Assembly (NCBI RefSeq): GCF_964656455.1
Contig: NC_135719.1
Location: 73,024,283-73,088,282, forward strand
Direction: 5' to 3'
DNA length: 64,000 nt
Source: Halichoerus grypus
Lineage: Eukaryota > Chordata > Mammalia > Carnivora > Phocidae
Shown: piece by piece, positions 10,809-21,449 of the stretch
How the letters are laid out: the number at the start of each line of letters is the position of its first letter
How positions within the stretch are numbered: the stretch's first letter is position 1
Notes under the pieces: generated by a model
The model's database searches: none
Told to the model about the DNA's origin: nothing
What the model saw: only the letters and a program-made list of their open reading frames with translations
Program-made: the position numbers and the translations under genes

Positions 10809-11139
10809 TAATCTACTAGAGGAATCCACATGTGTAACTGCAAAATGGTAGCTAACAATACGTGGTAAGTGCCAAATGAGATAATAAACACATGCTTTCA
10901 AGGACTTGGGTGGAGGGAGACTCTGGATGGAGCAGAGAGCCTGGGCTTCGTTAGGGAGCACCACTGCATCCCAGCACACAGAACACACTAAGGAACTGGT
11001 CATGTGACCAGAGAAGACAACAAGTTAGGGAATGAAGGAAGAGTGTCAGGTACTTGGAGAGAGATGATGAAGGTATTTTAAGCCAATCGGAACACTAACT
11101 GTCGAGTCTGGAGTATAGGGGTTTGGATAATAACAATAA
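10809..11139. other. single-copy-like stretch
   Basis: Nothing recognised beyond the preceding trinucleotide repeats. Confidence 0.4.
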
Positions 11140-11262
11140 TGCCATTACTCCCTTGTGTATGTAACAGTACACACGCTACCAAGCACTTCCACAGACATCA
11201 CCTTGAAGTCGGTTATCTTATCTCTATTTTATGGATAAAGAAACTTAAGCCCAGTGGTCTAA
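11140..11262 (-). mobile_element. MIR fragment, antisense
   Basis: 'agcacttccacagacatcac', 'ttatctctattttatggata' and 'aagaaacttaagcccag' follow the antisense MIR core, diverged. A second antisense MIR follows about 40 bp later. Confidence 0.55.
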
Positions 11263-11317
11263 AAACCACTTTGATTTTATTAGAACTTTCTGGTAGGGGT
11301 AGTGGTAAGTGAAAAGG

Positions 11318-11535
11318 AGCATAAAGGGAGGTAACATCTAATGAGCACCTAGCAAATGCCAGGCATTTTGTTTGGTTATTTTCCTAATTTACTTAACAAC
11401 CTGAAATCTACTTTTATAACGACCTTGGAAGTAATTGTTAGTATCCTGGTTATCTAGATGAGGAAATCGAGGCTCAGAGACATCAGGTAACTTTCTTAAG
11501 GGCAGACAAGTGGTAAGTTAGGACCTAGGGACAGA
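11318..11535 (-). mobile_element. near-complete MIR, antisense
   Basis: It follows reverse MIR almost end to end: 'atgagcacctagcaaatgcc', 'aggcattttgtttggttatt', 'gatgaggaaatcgaggctca', 'gagacatcaggtaactttc' and 'gcagacaagtggtaagttag'. Confidence 0.85.
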
Positions 11536-11849
11536 CATTTTCAAATGTGATGGCAAGTTTAGCAAACCTCCTTTATTCCTGTGGGACAGAGGCTTTCTGC
11601 TCCTCTTTGCATAGTTTCAAACAAACTTCCCTTCCACGTTTTCACAGAAACATCTAGATGTTGCCTGTCTAAAGCACTCAAGGCATTAATACGGGAACAA
11701 CCAATGGGTTTAGCACCTTCCAAAAAAAAAAAAAGACCTAGTGTTAACCTCAAAGAATTTCTAGTTGGTAGAATGTGAAAGGGAAATCTGTCTCTGTCTC
11801 TCTCGAATAAGCAGGGACCCTGATGATATACCCAGAAGTTCAGCAATGA

Positions 11850-11962
11850 GCTACGAATATGGCCTTGAGCTAGCCATTTAAGTCTTCTGGGTCTGAGTTT
11901 CCTCACCTGTAAAATGAAGGGCTTGCTGGATGGGCTTCAAGGTTCCTTCCAGATGGACTGTT
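11850..11962 (+). mobile_element. MIR fragment
   Basis: The core landmarks are 'tatggccttgagctagccat', 'gagtttcctcacctgtaaaa' and 'tgaagggcttgctgg'. Confidence 0.75.
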
Positions 11963-11965
11963 TTA

Positions 11966-13785
11966 TGACTCAATAAACCCAGAACTAAGATGTAAAATAA
12001 GGAATTCACTTTTTTAAAAAAAATGTTACATCCCTCAGCCTTTTGCCTTTCTTCACCTTTGCAGAGTGAGTCTGTTCCACTCACTGAGCAAAGAATCACA
12101 CTTAAAGAAGACAGGGTCTTGGCGCAGTGATGTTCTGAAGCAGTTACTATGTAGCAGATGCTCTATCTAGCAGTAGCGCTCTAGACCACCAACATTTGAC
12201 AGATCCCTGCAAGCCTGTGGTCTCAAAGGTATTTATGTAAAACTGTTCTACTTACTGAGGTGATTTCCCATACCTTGCTATTCTCAGTTTTCCTCTGCTA
12301 AGTACATGACCATTTTTCAGTTGATGCTTTTGAGATGTTTCTACAAGGTGAGATTGCTCCAAGAGTAAGTTTCAACCATTTGTTCTCATCAAATGGCAAT
12401 AGGCTCTGATGATATAAAACTAACCACTAAAAAAATCCGTTGCAATCCCAATTTGATAAAGCAATTGAAATTATGATGTTAATTGCTCTCTTCCACTTTC
12501 ACTCTGTGTTAATTGCCACTGATAACTGCCACTTCCCAGGGAATCATAGAATATGGGGATGTTAGGTAGGTTGCCCTCCCTGTCTCTATTAAACCATTTG
12601 TAATAATAAATGAATATGCAGGAGCTGGTAGGCAAATAAATTTATGGCCTTAATTTTATTGCTTGGATTGAGTTTATGTGTTCCCAAACTGTTTTTTAAT
12701 TGCAGTGTCCTTGTCTATTTTTGAAAGCCTGGGCAGTTATAAATTGTTACATAAGATCTAATGATAGGTAAAACTTCTATCTCCAGAAGTTGACTTATCA
12801 TTTATATTCTCTTTATACTTAGGAAATGTCAAACAACTCAACACCACTACATTTCTTGGTGATTTTCAATTGCTCATGAAACAACAGATTAGCATGGGGC
12901 TTCAAATAGGCCACAATCAAGCAAATGATCGATAGATGCTCTTATATAAAGCTTATGAAGCTTAATTTCATTTTGCCTTCTACTTAGTGGCTCAGTCCTT
13001 AAGGAAGATAAAAGAATGCTGTTTCCTTTCTAGGTCTCATTTCACATAGATAGCCCTTGGGTGCTGGTCTTTTGCCCCAAATGAATGAAAATTTAGTTTT
13101 AAGAATAGTCGTTTCAGAATGAGCCTCTGAATAACATGAATATTAATTGTTGCCCCCACAAGTATAAAGGATTGACCCAGACTTACCTATCCTACTCTAT
13201 TTCCAAGCTCTCCAAAGAGCCCCTTCTGGCTCAACTAGCCCTCCGTTTGCCTACAACAATCACATGCCAGTTGTAAAAACGTTCAAAGCTGTTGAGATCA
13301 TGATTAACAAGACTGTCGTTATTTGATATGCCAAAATCTGTCCCAAACCACGTTTGGGCATCTGACCTCTATGAGTACTGACTACAATAATTTTTAAGGA
13401 TGCAGAACATAGGTACTAACAGAACTGAAGCTGGCAACTGGGTTCATTTCAGACAGGCTTCATCTCCAGAAGTACATCTGCAAACCACAAACAACAGCGT
13501 TGGTGTAATATGTTTTCATACTTTTGGGAGAATGCAACAATGCCATCGACCACTGCTGACTAGAAATGGTGATGTTTTGTAAGTTCCCCAAATTAGGGAC
13601 TGGTTGAGCTCCTCCAAGGTAGAGAGAGTGTCCCATCAAACTTGCTTCTATTAATTGTCATCATCACTGTTTTCCTCATTGTGGTTGTTTCCAGCAGTTT
13701 CAATAGAAGAATGCTACACTTATTTCTAGGTGGGAAGCCCTGAGCAGAGTGGCATTTAAATACAGGAAGTAGCATTTAGGCCACA
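11966..13785. other. 1.8-kb repeat-free, AT-rich block
   Basis: I recognise no transposon in this block, which is unusual for a window this repeat-dense. It contains GTTAATTGC twice, 30 bp apart (12478-12486 and 12508-12516), and a dense run of AT-rich homeobox-like words around 12600-12670. Short frames near 13400-13775 have no recognisable domains. It could be a conserved non-coding region, but conservation cannot be judged from one sequence. Confidence 0.4.
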
Positions 13786-13951
13786 CAAATGGTTCCCAGC
13801 TCTCCATCCAGGCTGAGCATTATAATCACCTGTGGGGCTTAGAAAATATTATAGATTTCCAGGCTCTGTAGTTATTCTCATTCAGTAGTTCCGAGGTGGG
13901 ATCCAAGCTTCTATAGCTTAAAAGAGTACCACAGGTGGTTCTGCTGTACAG
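13786..13951 (+). mobile_element. MER5-type hAT non-autonomous element
   Basis: The 'tggttcccagctctcc' start, 'gcattataatcacctgtggg', 'tctcattcagtagttccgag' and 'accacaggtggttctgct' are in MER5 order. Diverged; the 3' inverted terminus is incomplete. Confidence 0.65.
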
Positions 13952-14039
13952 AGATCATGAGATCTTAGGTGTAGTAAAGTAATATCAAGAATCTTAATTT
14001 CGTCTGTTATAAAATTTGCAAAAGACAGTACCTACACGT

Positions 14040-14455
14040 TAAACATTGGAATAAAGTAGACTTGGGTCCAAGTCCAGGCTCTACCACTTACTATGTGATT
14101 TGGGCAAATTACTTACCTTCTCTGCACCTCATAGTTTTCATCTGAAAAATGGAGATAGGCTCATTTAAGTGTCTGACTTGTGATTTTGGCTCAGGTTGTG
14201 ATCTCGTGGGTGGTGAGATCCAGCCCCAAGTCCAGCTCTATGCTCATCAGGGAGTCTGCTTGAGATTCTCTTGCCCTCCCCCTCTGCCCCCCGCCCATTA
14301 TCTCTCTCTCTCTTGCTCTCAAATAAATGGATAAATCTTTTTTAAAAATGGGCATAATTGTTTCCTAATGAAATGGTGTGAAAATTAAATGAGATAATGT
14401 ATGCACAGTACTTCCCACGGTGCCTGGTATAAATACATACTAAAATATAGCTGTG
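14040..14455 (+). mobile_element. MIR split by a SINE
   Basis: The left half (14040-14157) has 'gggtccaagtccaggctcta', 'ccacttactatgtgatttgg' and 'tttcatctgaaaaatgg'. The right half (14344-14455) resumes with 'aaaattaaatgagataatgt' and 'cacggtgcctggtataaata'. The two join in MIR order across the inserted SINE. Confidence 0.85.
14158..14343 (+). mobile_element. Can-SINE, 5'-truncated, inside MIR
   Basis: It begins at the 'ggctca' of the head box and lacks the first dozen bases. It then has 'agtgtctgacttgtgatttt', 'gggagtctgcttgagattct' and the AAATAAAT tail. Imperfect duplication aaaaatgg(a/g)(g/c)ata at 14145-14157 and 14344-14356. Confidence 0.9.
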
Positions 14456-15343
14456 CTTTGGTTTCTCTTTAGGTGTTAAATCTGGAGCAACTTGTACCTG
14501 AGTGACCAAAATATACCATTAAAATTTGAAAGGCTACTTTATCTCTCTATGACAGTAAGACTGGAAGACCTTTGAGGAACTAAAAATTGTAAAACCTGGC
14601 AGTTGACATCAAAGCATTCAGAAATCAAAGGTTCATCACTTTTCTGAAAGAAGAAGATGAAAAAAAAAAGTCTTCTTCATTACGAGGGGAGATGCCTAAA
14701 AAGAATGGTTCTCTGAAAAACAAGATGTGATGATGGCTGTTGGTTGCTCGCCAACTTCAACTGGAGAGAAGGCTGATCTCTTCCTACTCCAAACTCCCCC
14801 TCTGGGAGCAGGAAGGCAGGTTTCTTCCCTCTTCTCTTTTTTCTTCCATGGTTATTCTTACTCCCTTGCCTGGGCTTACTCCTTTTCCTTCTTCCAAGAT
14901 CACTTAGGTCCCATGTCCTTTTGTCTATTTGATCTGCCCAACTTTTCCCCCCATTTTTTGAACTTTTGTTATCTCAGCTAACATCTGTCACTGTATCCAT
15001 TTTATTATTTTGTGGATGTTAGTTCTGTCTTTCTGAATGGACTTCAAATTTTCTGAGGGGTAAGATATTCTTAACCTGCCTTGACATCTTTTTCTTCAGT
15101 CCAGCAAAGAAAACCCTTGGCATCAAGGGTTACCCCAAAAAATGGATCGAGTGTAGAGAAGGTTATCTATTATGTGAAGTAGAGAGCCAGTGCGGCCATC
15201 ATTAATGCTTGGTGTGCTAGTAGCTTTAGGTTCAATTTTACTGGGGATTCTTTGCTTTCTAACAGAGATGTGCAAAACACACAGATTATTTTAACTGTTC
15301 ATTGACTTTCCTTGTTGATCAATTCAGACTTTGTTTGTTTCTC
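14456..15343. other. single-copy-like stretch
   Basis: No repeat is recognised. An 84-codon frame at 14727-14981 spans a pyrimidine-rich tract and is compositionally biased, with no recognised domain. Confidence 0.4.
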
Positions 15344-15351
15344 CTTTAAAT

Positions 15352-15532
15352 AGCGATTCTCAAAATTGTTTACATGTTCGAATCATCTGGGGAGCTTTAG
15401 AAAATCCTCATGTCCAGACTACACCCCAGACCAATTAAATCAGAATTTCTAGGAGTAAGGCCAACCCATCAGGAGTTTCTGTTAAAAGCTCCCCAGGAGA
15501 TTCCAATGTACAGCCAAGATTGAGAACCACTG
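15352..15532 (+). mobile_element. MER5-type hAT element with inverted termini
   Basis: Begins 'agcgattctcaaaa' and ends 'gattgagaaccactg', the inverted termini of MER5. The centre has 'catctggggagctttagaaa' and 'aagctccccaggagattcca'. Flanking 8-mers ctttaaat (15344-15351) and ttttagat (15533-15540) agree at 6 of 8 positions, consistent with an old hAT target duplication. Confidence 0.85.
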
Positions 15533-15839
15533 TTTTAGATCAAATTATGTAAAAACTGATTACTAGAGCCCCAGATTGGAAACAGATAATAAATAAATAA
15601 ACTTCCAGGAATGGGATTTCTTAATGGAGCCCCCTCCCACACCAGCCCAGTGGATTCCCTTCTGATTCAGAGTGTTCTTTTCCTAAGCTGCTTTAAGGCA
15701 CACTGCTCAGTGGACCTGAAACTACATTTGAGAACAAAGTTGTGTAAGAAGTGAAACTCACTGCTGCAGCAGGGTTCCTGGACCCCCTGTTAATAGCTCT
15801 TGGATTGTCCATATGGCTAATTGGTACCCATTATTTAAA

Positions 15840-16102
15840 TCTCGGATTGAATGTCTTTTCCTAACAGAGGTCTTCTCTGACCACTTTCACGCTTCATCAA
15901 TATATGAAGCACTAGTTATACTTTCTCAAACACCCACAGTATATTAGTGATTATTTGCTTAATATACCACCGCCCCCTCCTCCCAGGACAGGATTTTAAG
16001 CCTGGTGACAGAAGAGATCATATCTGCTTTATTCTTTGCTCTAGAGCTAGCACCCATCACAGAGGTAGGAGCTTAGTAAATACTTGCTGAAGGAATGAAA
16101 AC
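15840..16102 (+). mobile_element. L2 LINE 3' end
   Basis: It has 'gaggtcttctctgaccactt', 'ggacaggattttaagcctgg', 'gcacccatcacagaggtagg' and 'gcttagtaaatacttgctga', the standard L2 tail ending in gaatgaa. Confidence 0.8.
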
Positions 16103-16204
16103 CAGAATACTAGTTTTTGATGGGCATTCATTTGTGTGGGAGAATGGCTGAATCCTGTGCCTCGCTGTGGAATATTCTATCAACATCGAGATAAGGCACA
16201 GCCA

Positions 16205-16390
16205 ATTTTGACCAGTGATTCTCAAATACGACCTGCTCATGAGAGTCTCTTGGATGTTTTGTTGAAAGTACAAACAACTATGCTTCATCTTTGAGAGATT
16301 TGACTTCTGCTGAAGTCAAAAGTATGAAGTCAGAGCCAGCAATAAGTTTCTGATGCCCTGGGTCACAGTCCAGTGTTTAGGAACTACTGC
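16205..16390 (+). mobile_element. probable MER5-like hAT fossil
   Basis: 'gaccagtgattctcaaatac' at the left and 'ccagtgtttaggaactactg' at the right resemble degraded hAT inverted termini about 180 bp apart. The interior is poorly matched, so this is tentative. Confidence 0.45.
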
Positions 16391-17224
16391 CTTAGGCATT
16401 GCCCTGAAATGACACTGTCTAATTTGAAGTCTGCCACCACCATAGCTCAGTCGTTCTTGTTGTTCTGTGATGAAACTGTGGAAGTGAGGTTGAAGGTTTT
16501 CTCTGGAGGAGAAACACATTGCTTTACACAGCAGCTCTAAAGAGATCATGCTCCCACCCCCCAATCATCCACTCTGTTTAGTAATTTGCCTTGCCAAACT
16601 CAGGGTTTTTTAGAATTTGATGTAGTAAAGTCTGATGATAATATCAGAAATGCATCAAAGTAGCACTTTCCCCAAATGCTTGGGAAACCTAACCATGTTA
16701 GTCAGGTCAGTGCCAAGGGGGTCCTCTCTGTGTTGGTCAGTGTTGGTCACATTTTCATATGCCTGTATCTATTTTTAGAAACAATTAACATGGGGAATAT
16801 TATATTAAGTAAAGTATTCATAGCTTTTGTGTTTATGCTAAGAAGAGATACACAAATTTTAAGACTGTAGAGGACCTATAGAGGTCCTTCATCTTGCAAA
16901 CTCAACCAGCCAGATAGAGCAAAGAAGGAAAAAATAAGCAAAAAAGAACTCCATATACTAAAAATGGGTATTATAAAAAACCATATAATTAAAAGTAATT
17001 TTTTTTTTACATAGGAGATTCCATTACTCAAAATCTACTGTAATTTCAAACATAATCTAATTGCTTTGGGGAATCATGATTCATTTACAATAAACACAAA
17101 AACATCAAAATCATAGCTGCCTAACACTGCTTGGCCTAAAACTGTCCTTTATTTTAGTATCTGCATTCTTATACCCAATAGCTGATTGATAACATTTGTA
17201 TATGTTATACAATGAGAAATTCAG
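16391..17224. other. single-copy-like stretch
   Basis: Nothing recognised. The short frames at 16316-16564 and 16676-16870 have no recognisable features. Confidence 0.4.
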
Positions 17225-17312
17225 GGAAGATATTATTCCTGTTTTACAGATGAGGAAACTGTGTGCCAGAGAGGTTGAAGAACTTGATAAAGTAATTGTG
17301 ATTCCTAATCTA
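17225..17312 (-). mobile_element. MIR fragment, antisense
   Basis: Core words 'attcctgttttacagatgag', 'gaaactgtgtgccagagagg' and 'ttgaagaacttgataaagta' match reverse MIR. Confidence 0.75.
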
Positions 17313-17498
17313 ATAATCTTTCTGTTGCAGGAGGTTACTTTGTAAAATACAGAACAATCTTTAATAATTGTAAAGTTAATCTGGAACCATTAAGCAACAT
17401 TTAAAGTTTAGCACACTCAGTTAAAAAATGTAGAACAACCTATCGCATTTTACAAAAATATCCATTACCAGAAATTAAATTAAAATAACAATGTTTGA

Positions 17499-17995
17499 AT
17501 TCAACACCCCAAATCAAATAATCCAATTAAAAATGGGCAGAAGACATCAACAGACATTTCTCCAGAGAAGACATATAGATGGCCAACAGACACGTGAAAA
17601 GATGCTCAACATCACTAATCATCAGTGAAATGCAAATCAAAACCATAATGAGATATCACATTTAACAAGTCAGAATGGCTAGAATTAAAGACAAGAAATA
17701 ACAAGTGTTGACAAGGATGTGAAGAAAAAGGAACACTCGTACACTGTTGGTGGGAATGTAAATTGGTACAGTGGAAAATAGTGGAGTTTCCTCAAAAAAT
17801 TAAAAATACGTCACCATATGATACAGTAATTCTACTACTGAGTATTTACCCAAAGAAAACAAAAACACTAATTTGAAAAGATATATGCACACCTACATTT
17901 ATTGTGGCATTATTTATTGTAGCATTATTTACAATAGCTAAGACATGGAAACAGCCCAAGTGTTCATTGATAGATGAATGGATAAAGAAGATGTG

Positions 17996-18027
<32 letters not shown>

Positions 18028-18513
18028 TAATGGAGTATTACTCAGGCATAAAAAAGAATGAAATCTTGCCATTTGTAACAACACAGATGGACCTAGAGGG
18101 TATTACGCTAAGTGAAGTAAGTCAGACAGAGAAAGACAAGTACTGTATGTGGAATCTAAAAAACAAAACAGATGAATAAACAAACAAAAAGAATAAACTG
18201 ATGGTTGTCAGAGGAGGGGGACTAGGAGGCTGGGCAAAATGGGTAAAGGGGAATAGGAGATACAGGCTTCCAGTTATGGAATGAGTAAGTCACAGGAATA
18301 AAAGGTACAGCATAAGGAATATAGTTAATGGTATTGTAATAGCATTATATGGTCAACGATGGTTGCTACACTTGTGGTGAGCTTAGCATAACATATAGAG
18401 AAACTGAATCACTATGTTGTACACCCAGAAACTAATGTAACATTGTGTGTCAACTATACTCAAATAAAAGAAAAACAATAAAGTGGGTTAACCCCCCCCC
18501 AAATAAATTCAAA
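17499..18513 (+). mobile_element. 5'-truncated L1 (ORF2 end plus 3' UTR)
   Basis: It starts in the C-terminal part of ORF2 ('aaaatgggcagaagacatca', 'gatggccaacagacacgtga', 'acactgttggtgggaatgta') and runs through the 3' UTR to 'ttgtacacccagaaactaat' and an A-rich tail. A perfect 18-bp target duplication, taaaataacaatgtttga, flanks it at 17481-17498 and 18514-18531. ORF2 is broken by stops and a TA expansion, so it is a dead copy. Confidence 0.95.
17996..18031. repeat. (TA)n microsatellite within L1
   Basis: A TA run with one phase slip lies at the 'gaagatgtgatata' position of the L1, a common place for TA expansion in mammalian L1 copies. Confidence 0.9.
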
Positions 18514-18569
18514 TAAAATAACAATGTTTGAGTACCTAAAGGAGTAAGTTTTTGTTATATAAAAAGCTC

Positions 18570-18778
18570 AGGGCACTTGGACTCAGTGGCTCAGTCGATT
18601 AAGCATCCGACTTCATTTCAGCTCAAGTCCATCTCAGGGTTGTGAGACTGAGCCCCACGTGGGCTCCGTGCTGCTCATGAAGCCTGCTGAAGATTCTCTC
18701 TCTCCCTCTCTCTCTGCCCCTTCCCCCCCGCCATGCACTCTCTCTCTCTCAAAAATAAATAAATAAATAAAATATTTT
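18570..18778 (+). mobile_element. Can-SINE (older type)
   Basis: Head 'agtggctcagtcgattaagc', 'gttgtgagactgagccccac', CT-rich part and AAATAAATAAATAAAAT tail. Target duplication is not clear. The head carries a small insertion ('ggactca'). Confidence 0.92.
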
Positions 18779-19744
18779 AAAATGTCACTTCTGTGAAATC
18801 TTCATTTAGTAGGAATTCAGATGAAAAAGGAATACACATGCATACACACACACGTATTTTTTAAACTGTTTTTTTTTTAAATCTACTATGAATTACTACC
18901 ATTTCTTACGTGCACATATTCCTTATGTGGTTTTGGCTATGTATTATTTACGTGATCTGCAAACCAATCTTCCATGCTCAAAATGGCCCAGGAAAGGAAG
19001 GGAAAAAGACAGCACAGTCAATTAAAACTAAAGAGGGATTTTTAGCAGACAGATAGTATATACCCGAACCGGAAGAGAGCTAAGACACTGAGACCCACTT
19101 CTCCATAGAAAGTGGTTTAGAGATCTTGGCTTGTGCTAAAGTTCTGCTTGGCAATATATACAATAGTGCTATTACAATAGATTATGTAATTTATACCTTT
19201 TCAAATTCTAACCTTGTACTTTATCTGCTTAATTCTCCAATCTTAGGATCAGATATTTGGCTGATATGAATTGGCAAAGAAAGTAATTCTATGTGCTCCC
19301 GGCCCTCCACCCAAAAACCCAACAATGCATGGACAGACTGAAAATTTTCTTTTTCAGACATTAATAGAGTTATTGTAACCCCTGCAAGGATGGAAGGTGC
19401 TATTATTTTGCTACTATTCTATGTGCTACCTTATCCATTGATTATACATATATATTTTGCAGTGCTGTGCTGGCTGTTGGCCTTTAACCTTTTAGGATTT
19501 GGTACTTTTTCCTGACATATTTGCAGGTAGAGAAACATTTATAAACATTATACCTCTGCATCTATGCTGATATTAAAGAAGTAATCTTTCCAGATATTAA
19601 TCTACTATTTGATCCTATAATAAATATTGCTCTTAAACTACTGCAGAGTTATTTTTCCTTCTCTATCCTAAAACTAGGAAAACTTATTTAGAGTCACTAC
19701 ATCAAATTTTTCCTCATCCTCTTATCCATTAATTTGTTCTTTGG
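18779..19744. other. single-copy-like stretch
   Basis: AT-rich; no family recognised. Confidence 0.4.
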
Positions 19745-20290
19745 TTATGTGCTAGTTTTAAAGTATGTCCACAAATTATTTGACACAATTCTTTGGAAAG
19801 GTGGAGAGTCTAATTGCCACTTAAATGTGGGGCATATGTAGGGACTTCCTTTGAACAAACAGAATGTGGCAGAAATCATAATTTGGGACTAAATGGGAAA
19901 TTACCATTTCCATTTGATCTCTCTTGGATTGTCCACTGGGGGAGGTTAGTTATCATGTTGTGAGAATATCCAGATAGCCTTGAAAGAGGCCCCCATGGGA
20001 AAGGACCAAGACCGCCTATCAACAGCCAGCCGAACTTGCCAGCCATATGAAAGATCCACCATGGAAGTGCATTCTCCAGCCCCACCCAAGCCTTCAGATA
20101 GCCGTAGCCCTGGCTGATCTCTTGACCGTGACCCCCAACCAGAGTGACCCCCAACCAGACCACTTGGCTAGACCACTCCCAAATTCCTGACCCATAGAAA
20201 CTGTGATAGGTAATATATGAGTATTGTTGTCCTTTAGGCACCAAATTTTGGGGCAATTTGTTAAGTAGCAGTAATACAGTTATCTTGCCA
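19745..20290. mobile_element. ancient interspersed repeat, family unresolved
   Basis: Recognisable blocks: 'aacagaatgtggcagaaatc', 'cttgccagccatatgaaaga', 'cattctccagccccacccaa', 'cccaaattcctgacccatag', 'ttggggcaatttgttaagta' and 'gcagtaatacag'. I know this order as a dispersed LTR-like element but cannot name the family. It explains the 144-codon minus-strand frame. Contains a perfect 16-bp tandem duplication at 20128-20159. Confidence 0.6.
20128..20159. repeat. 16-bp perfect tandem duplication
   Basis: gtgacccccaaccaga occurs twice head-to-tail (20128-20143 and 20144-20159) inside the ancient repeat. Confidence 0.97.
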
Positions 20291-20309
20291 AGACAAATGC
20301 TATTGAGCA

Positions 20310-21038
20310 TTTTTTTAAATTTAAATTCAATTAATTAACATATAATGTATTATTTGTTTCAGGGGTACAGGTCTGTGATTCATCAGTCTTATACAACATC
20401 CAGTGCTCATTACAACACATACCCTCTCCAATGTCCATCATCCAGTTACCCGATCCCTCCACCCTACCTCCCCTCCAGCAACCCTCAGTTTGTTTCCTAT
20501 GATTAAGAGTCTCTTATGGTTTGAAACCCTCTCTGGTTTCATCTTGTTTCATTTTTTCCTCTCTTCCCCTATGATCCTCTGCCTTGTTTCTTAAATTCTA
20601 CATATCAGTGAGATCATATAATAATTGTCTTTCTCTGATTGACTTATTTTGCTTAGCATAATACCCTCCAGTTCTATCCATGTCATTGCAAATGGCAAGA
20701 TTCCAATTTTTTGATGCTGAGTAGTATTCCAGTGTGTGTGTGTGTGTGTGTGTGTGTGTACACCATTGTAGTATTCCATTGTGTGTGTGTATATATATAT
20801 ATATACACAATATATATATACACAACACATCTTTATTCATTCATTTGTCAATGGACATCTGGGCTCTTTCCATAGTTTGGCTATTGTGGACATTGCTGCT
20901 ATAAACATTGGAGTGCAGGTGCCCCTTCAGATCACTACATTTGTATCTTTGGGGTAAATACCCAGTAGTGCAATTGCTGGGTCATACGGTAGCTCTATTT
21001 TCAACGTTATGAGGAAACTCACATACTGTTTTCCAGGG
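20310..21038 (-). mobile_element. L1 3' end, antisense (carnivore type)
   Basis: It starts with the reversed tail 'ttaaatttaaattcaattaa', then 'acatccagtgctcattacaa', 'tttcctatgattaagagtct', 'ccatgtcattgcaaatggca' and 'ctttggggtaaatacccagt', ending near 'actgttttccaggg'. These are the 3' UTR and the end of ORF2 read in reverse. GT and TA arrays interrupt it near 20.73-20.83 kb. Confidence 0.93.
20733..20825. repeat. compound (GT)n/(TA)n within L1
   Basis: GT run at about 20733-20758, a repeated copy of the preceding 'gtagtattcca' unit, a second short GT run, and then TA tracts to about 20820. The unit duplication around the GT run suggests slippage or local duplication after insertion. Confidence 0.9.
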
Positions 21039-21059
21039 TCTGTTGCCTTTATTCTTATA

Positions 21060-21415
21060 ACAAATAGTGAGTGCACATCTGATTTGTGTCAAACAGTCCA
21101 TTGGGTGTCAATTATACTAAAGTAAATAGAAGAGGCATAGTTCCTCCCTTTAAAGAGCATATAATCTTGTGATGGATACAAATATTAAATAGATGATTAT
21201 ACAATTATTTAATTACCATAAGTGTGAGAGGGAATAGCAGGGTTATGAGTGCCTATGATCCTCAACCTGAAGGTCAGGAAAGTTTTCCCTGAAGAACCGA
21301 CACTGAAGCCAACACTTGAATGTGTAGGAGTTAATCAGGTAAAGAGGAAAGTGGAGGATGGAAAAAAGCTTTCCAGGCAGAGGGACATATAGGCAAAGAA
21401 GGCTCTTGTTCAGTA
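21060..21415 (-). mobile_element. L2 LINE, antisense
   Basis: Reads as reversed L2: 'gagcatataatcttgtgatg', 'gaagaaccgacactgaagcc', 'gtaggagttaatcaggtaaa' and 'gctttccaggcagagggaca'. It is a separate copy from the one that follows. Confidence 0.7.
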
Positions 21416-21449
21416 GTCCCAACTAAGAAATTTCTGTGCTAGAAACTAC

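Noticed and set aside
10671..11003. Cys/Trp-run protein on the minus strand
   Set aside because: Produced by translating the CAA and CAC trinucleotide arrays.
19876..20310. 144-codon minus-strand open frame
   Set aside because: It lies almost wholly in an ancient dispersed repeat and includes the 16-bp tandem duplication; no known protein resemblance.
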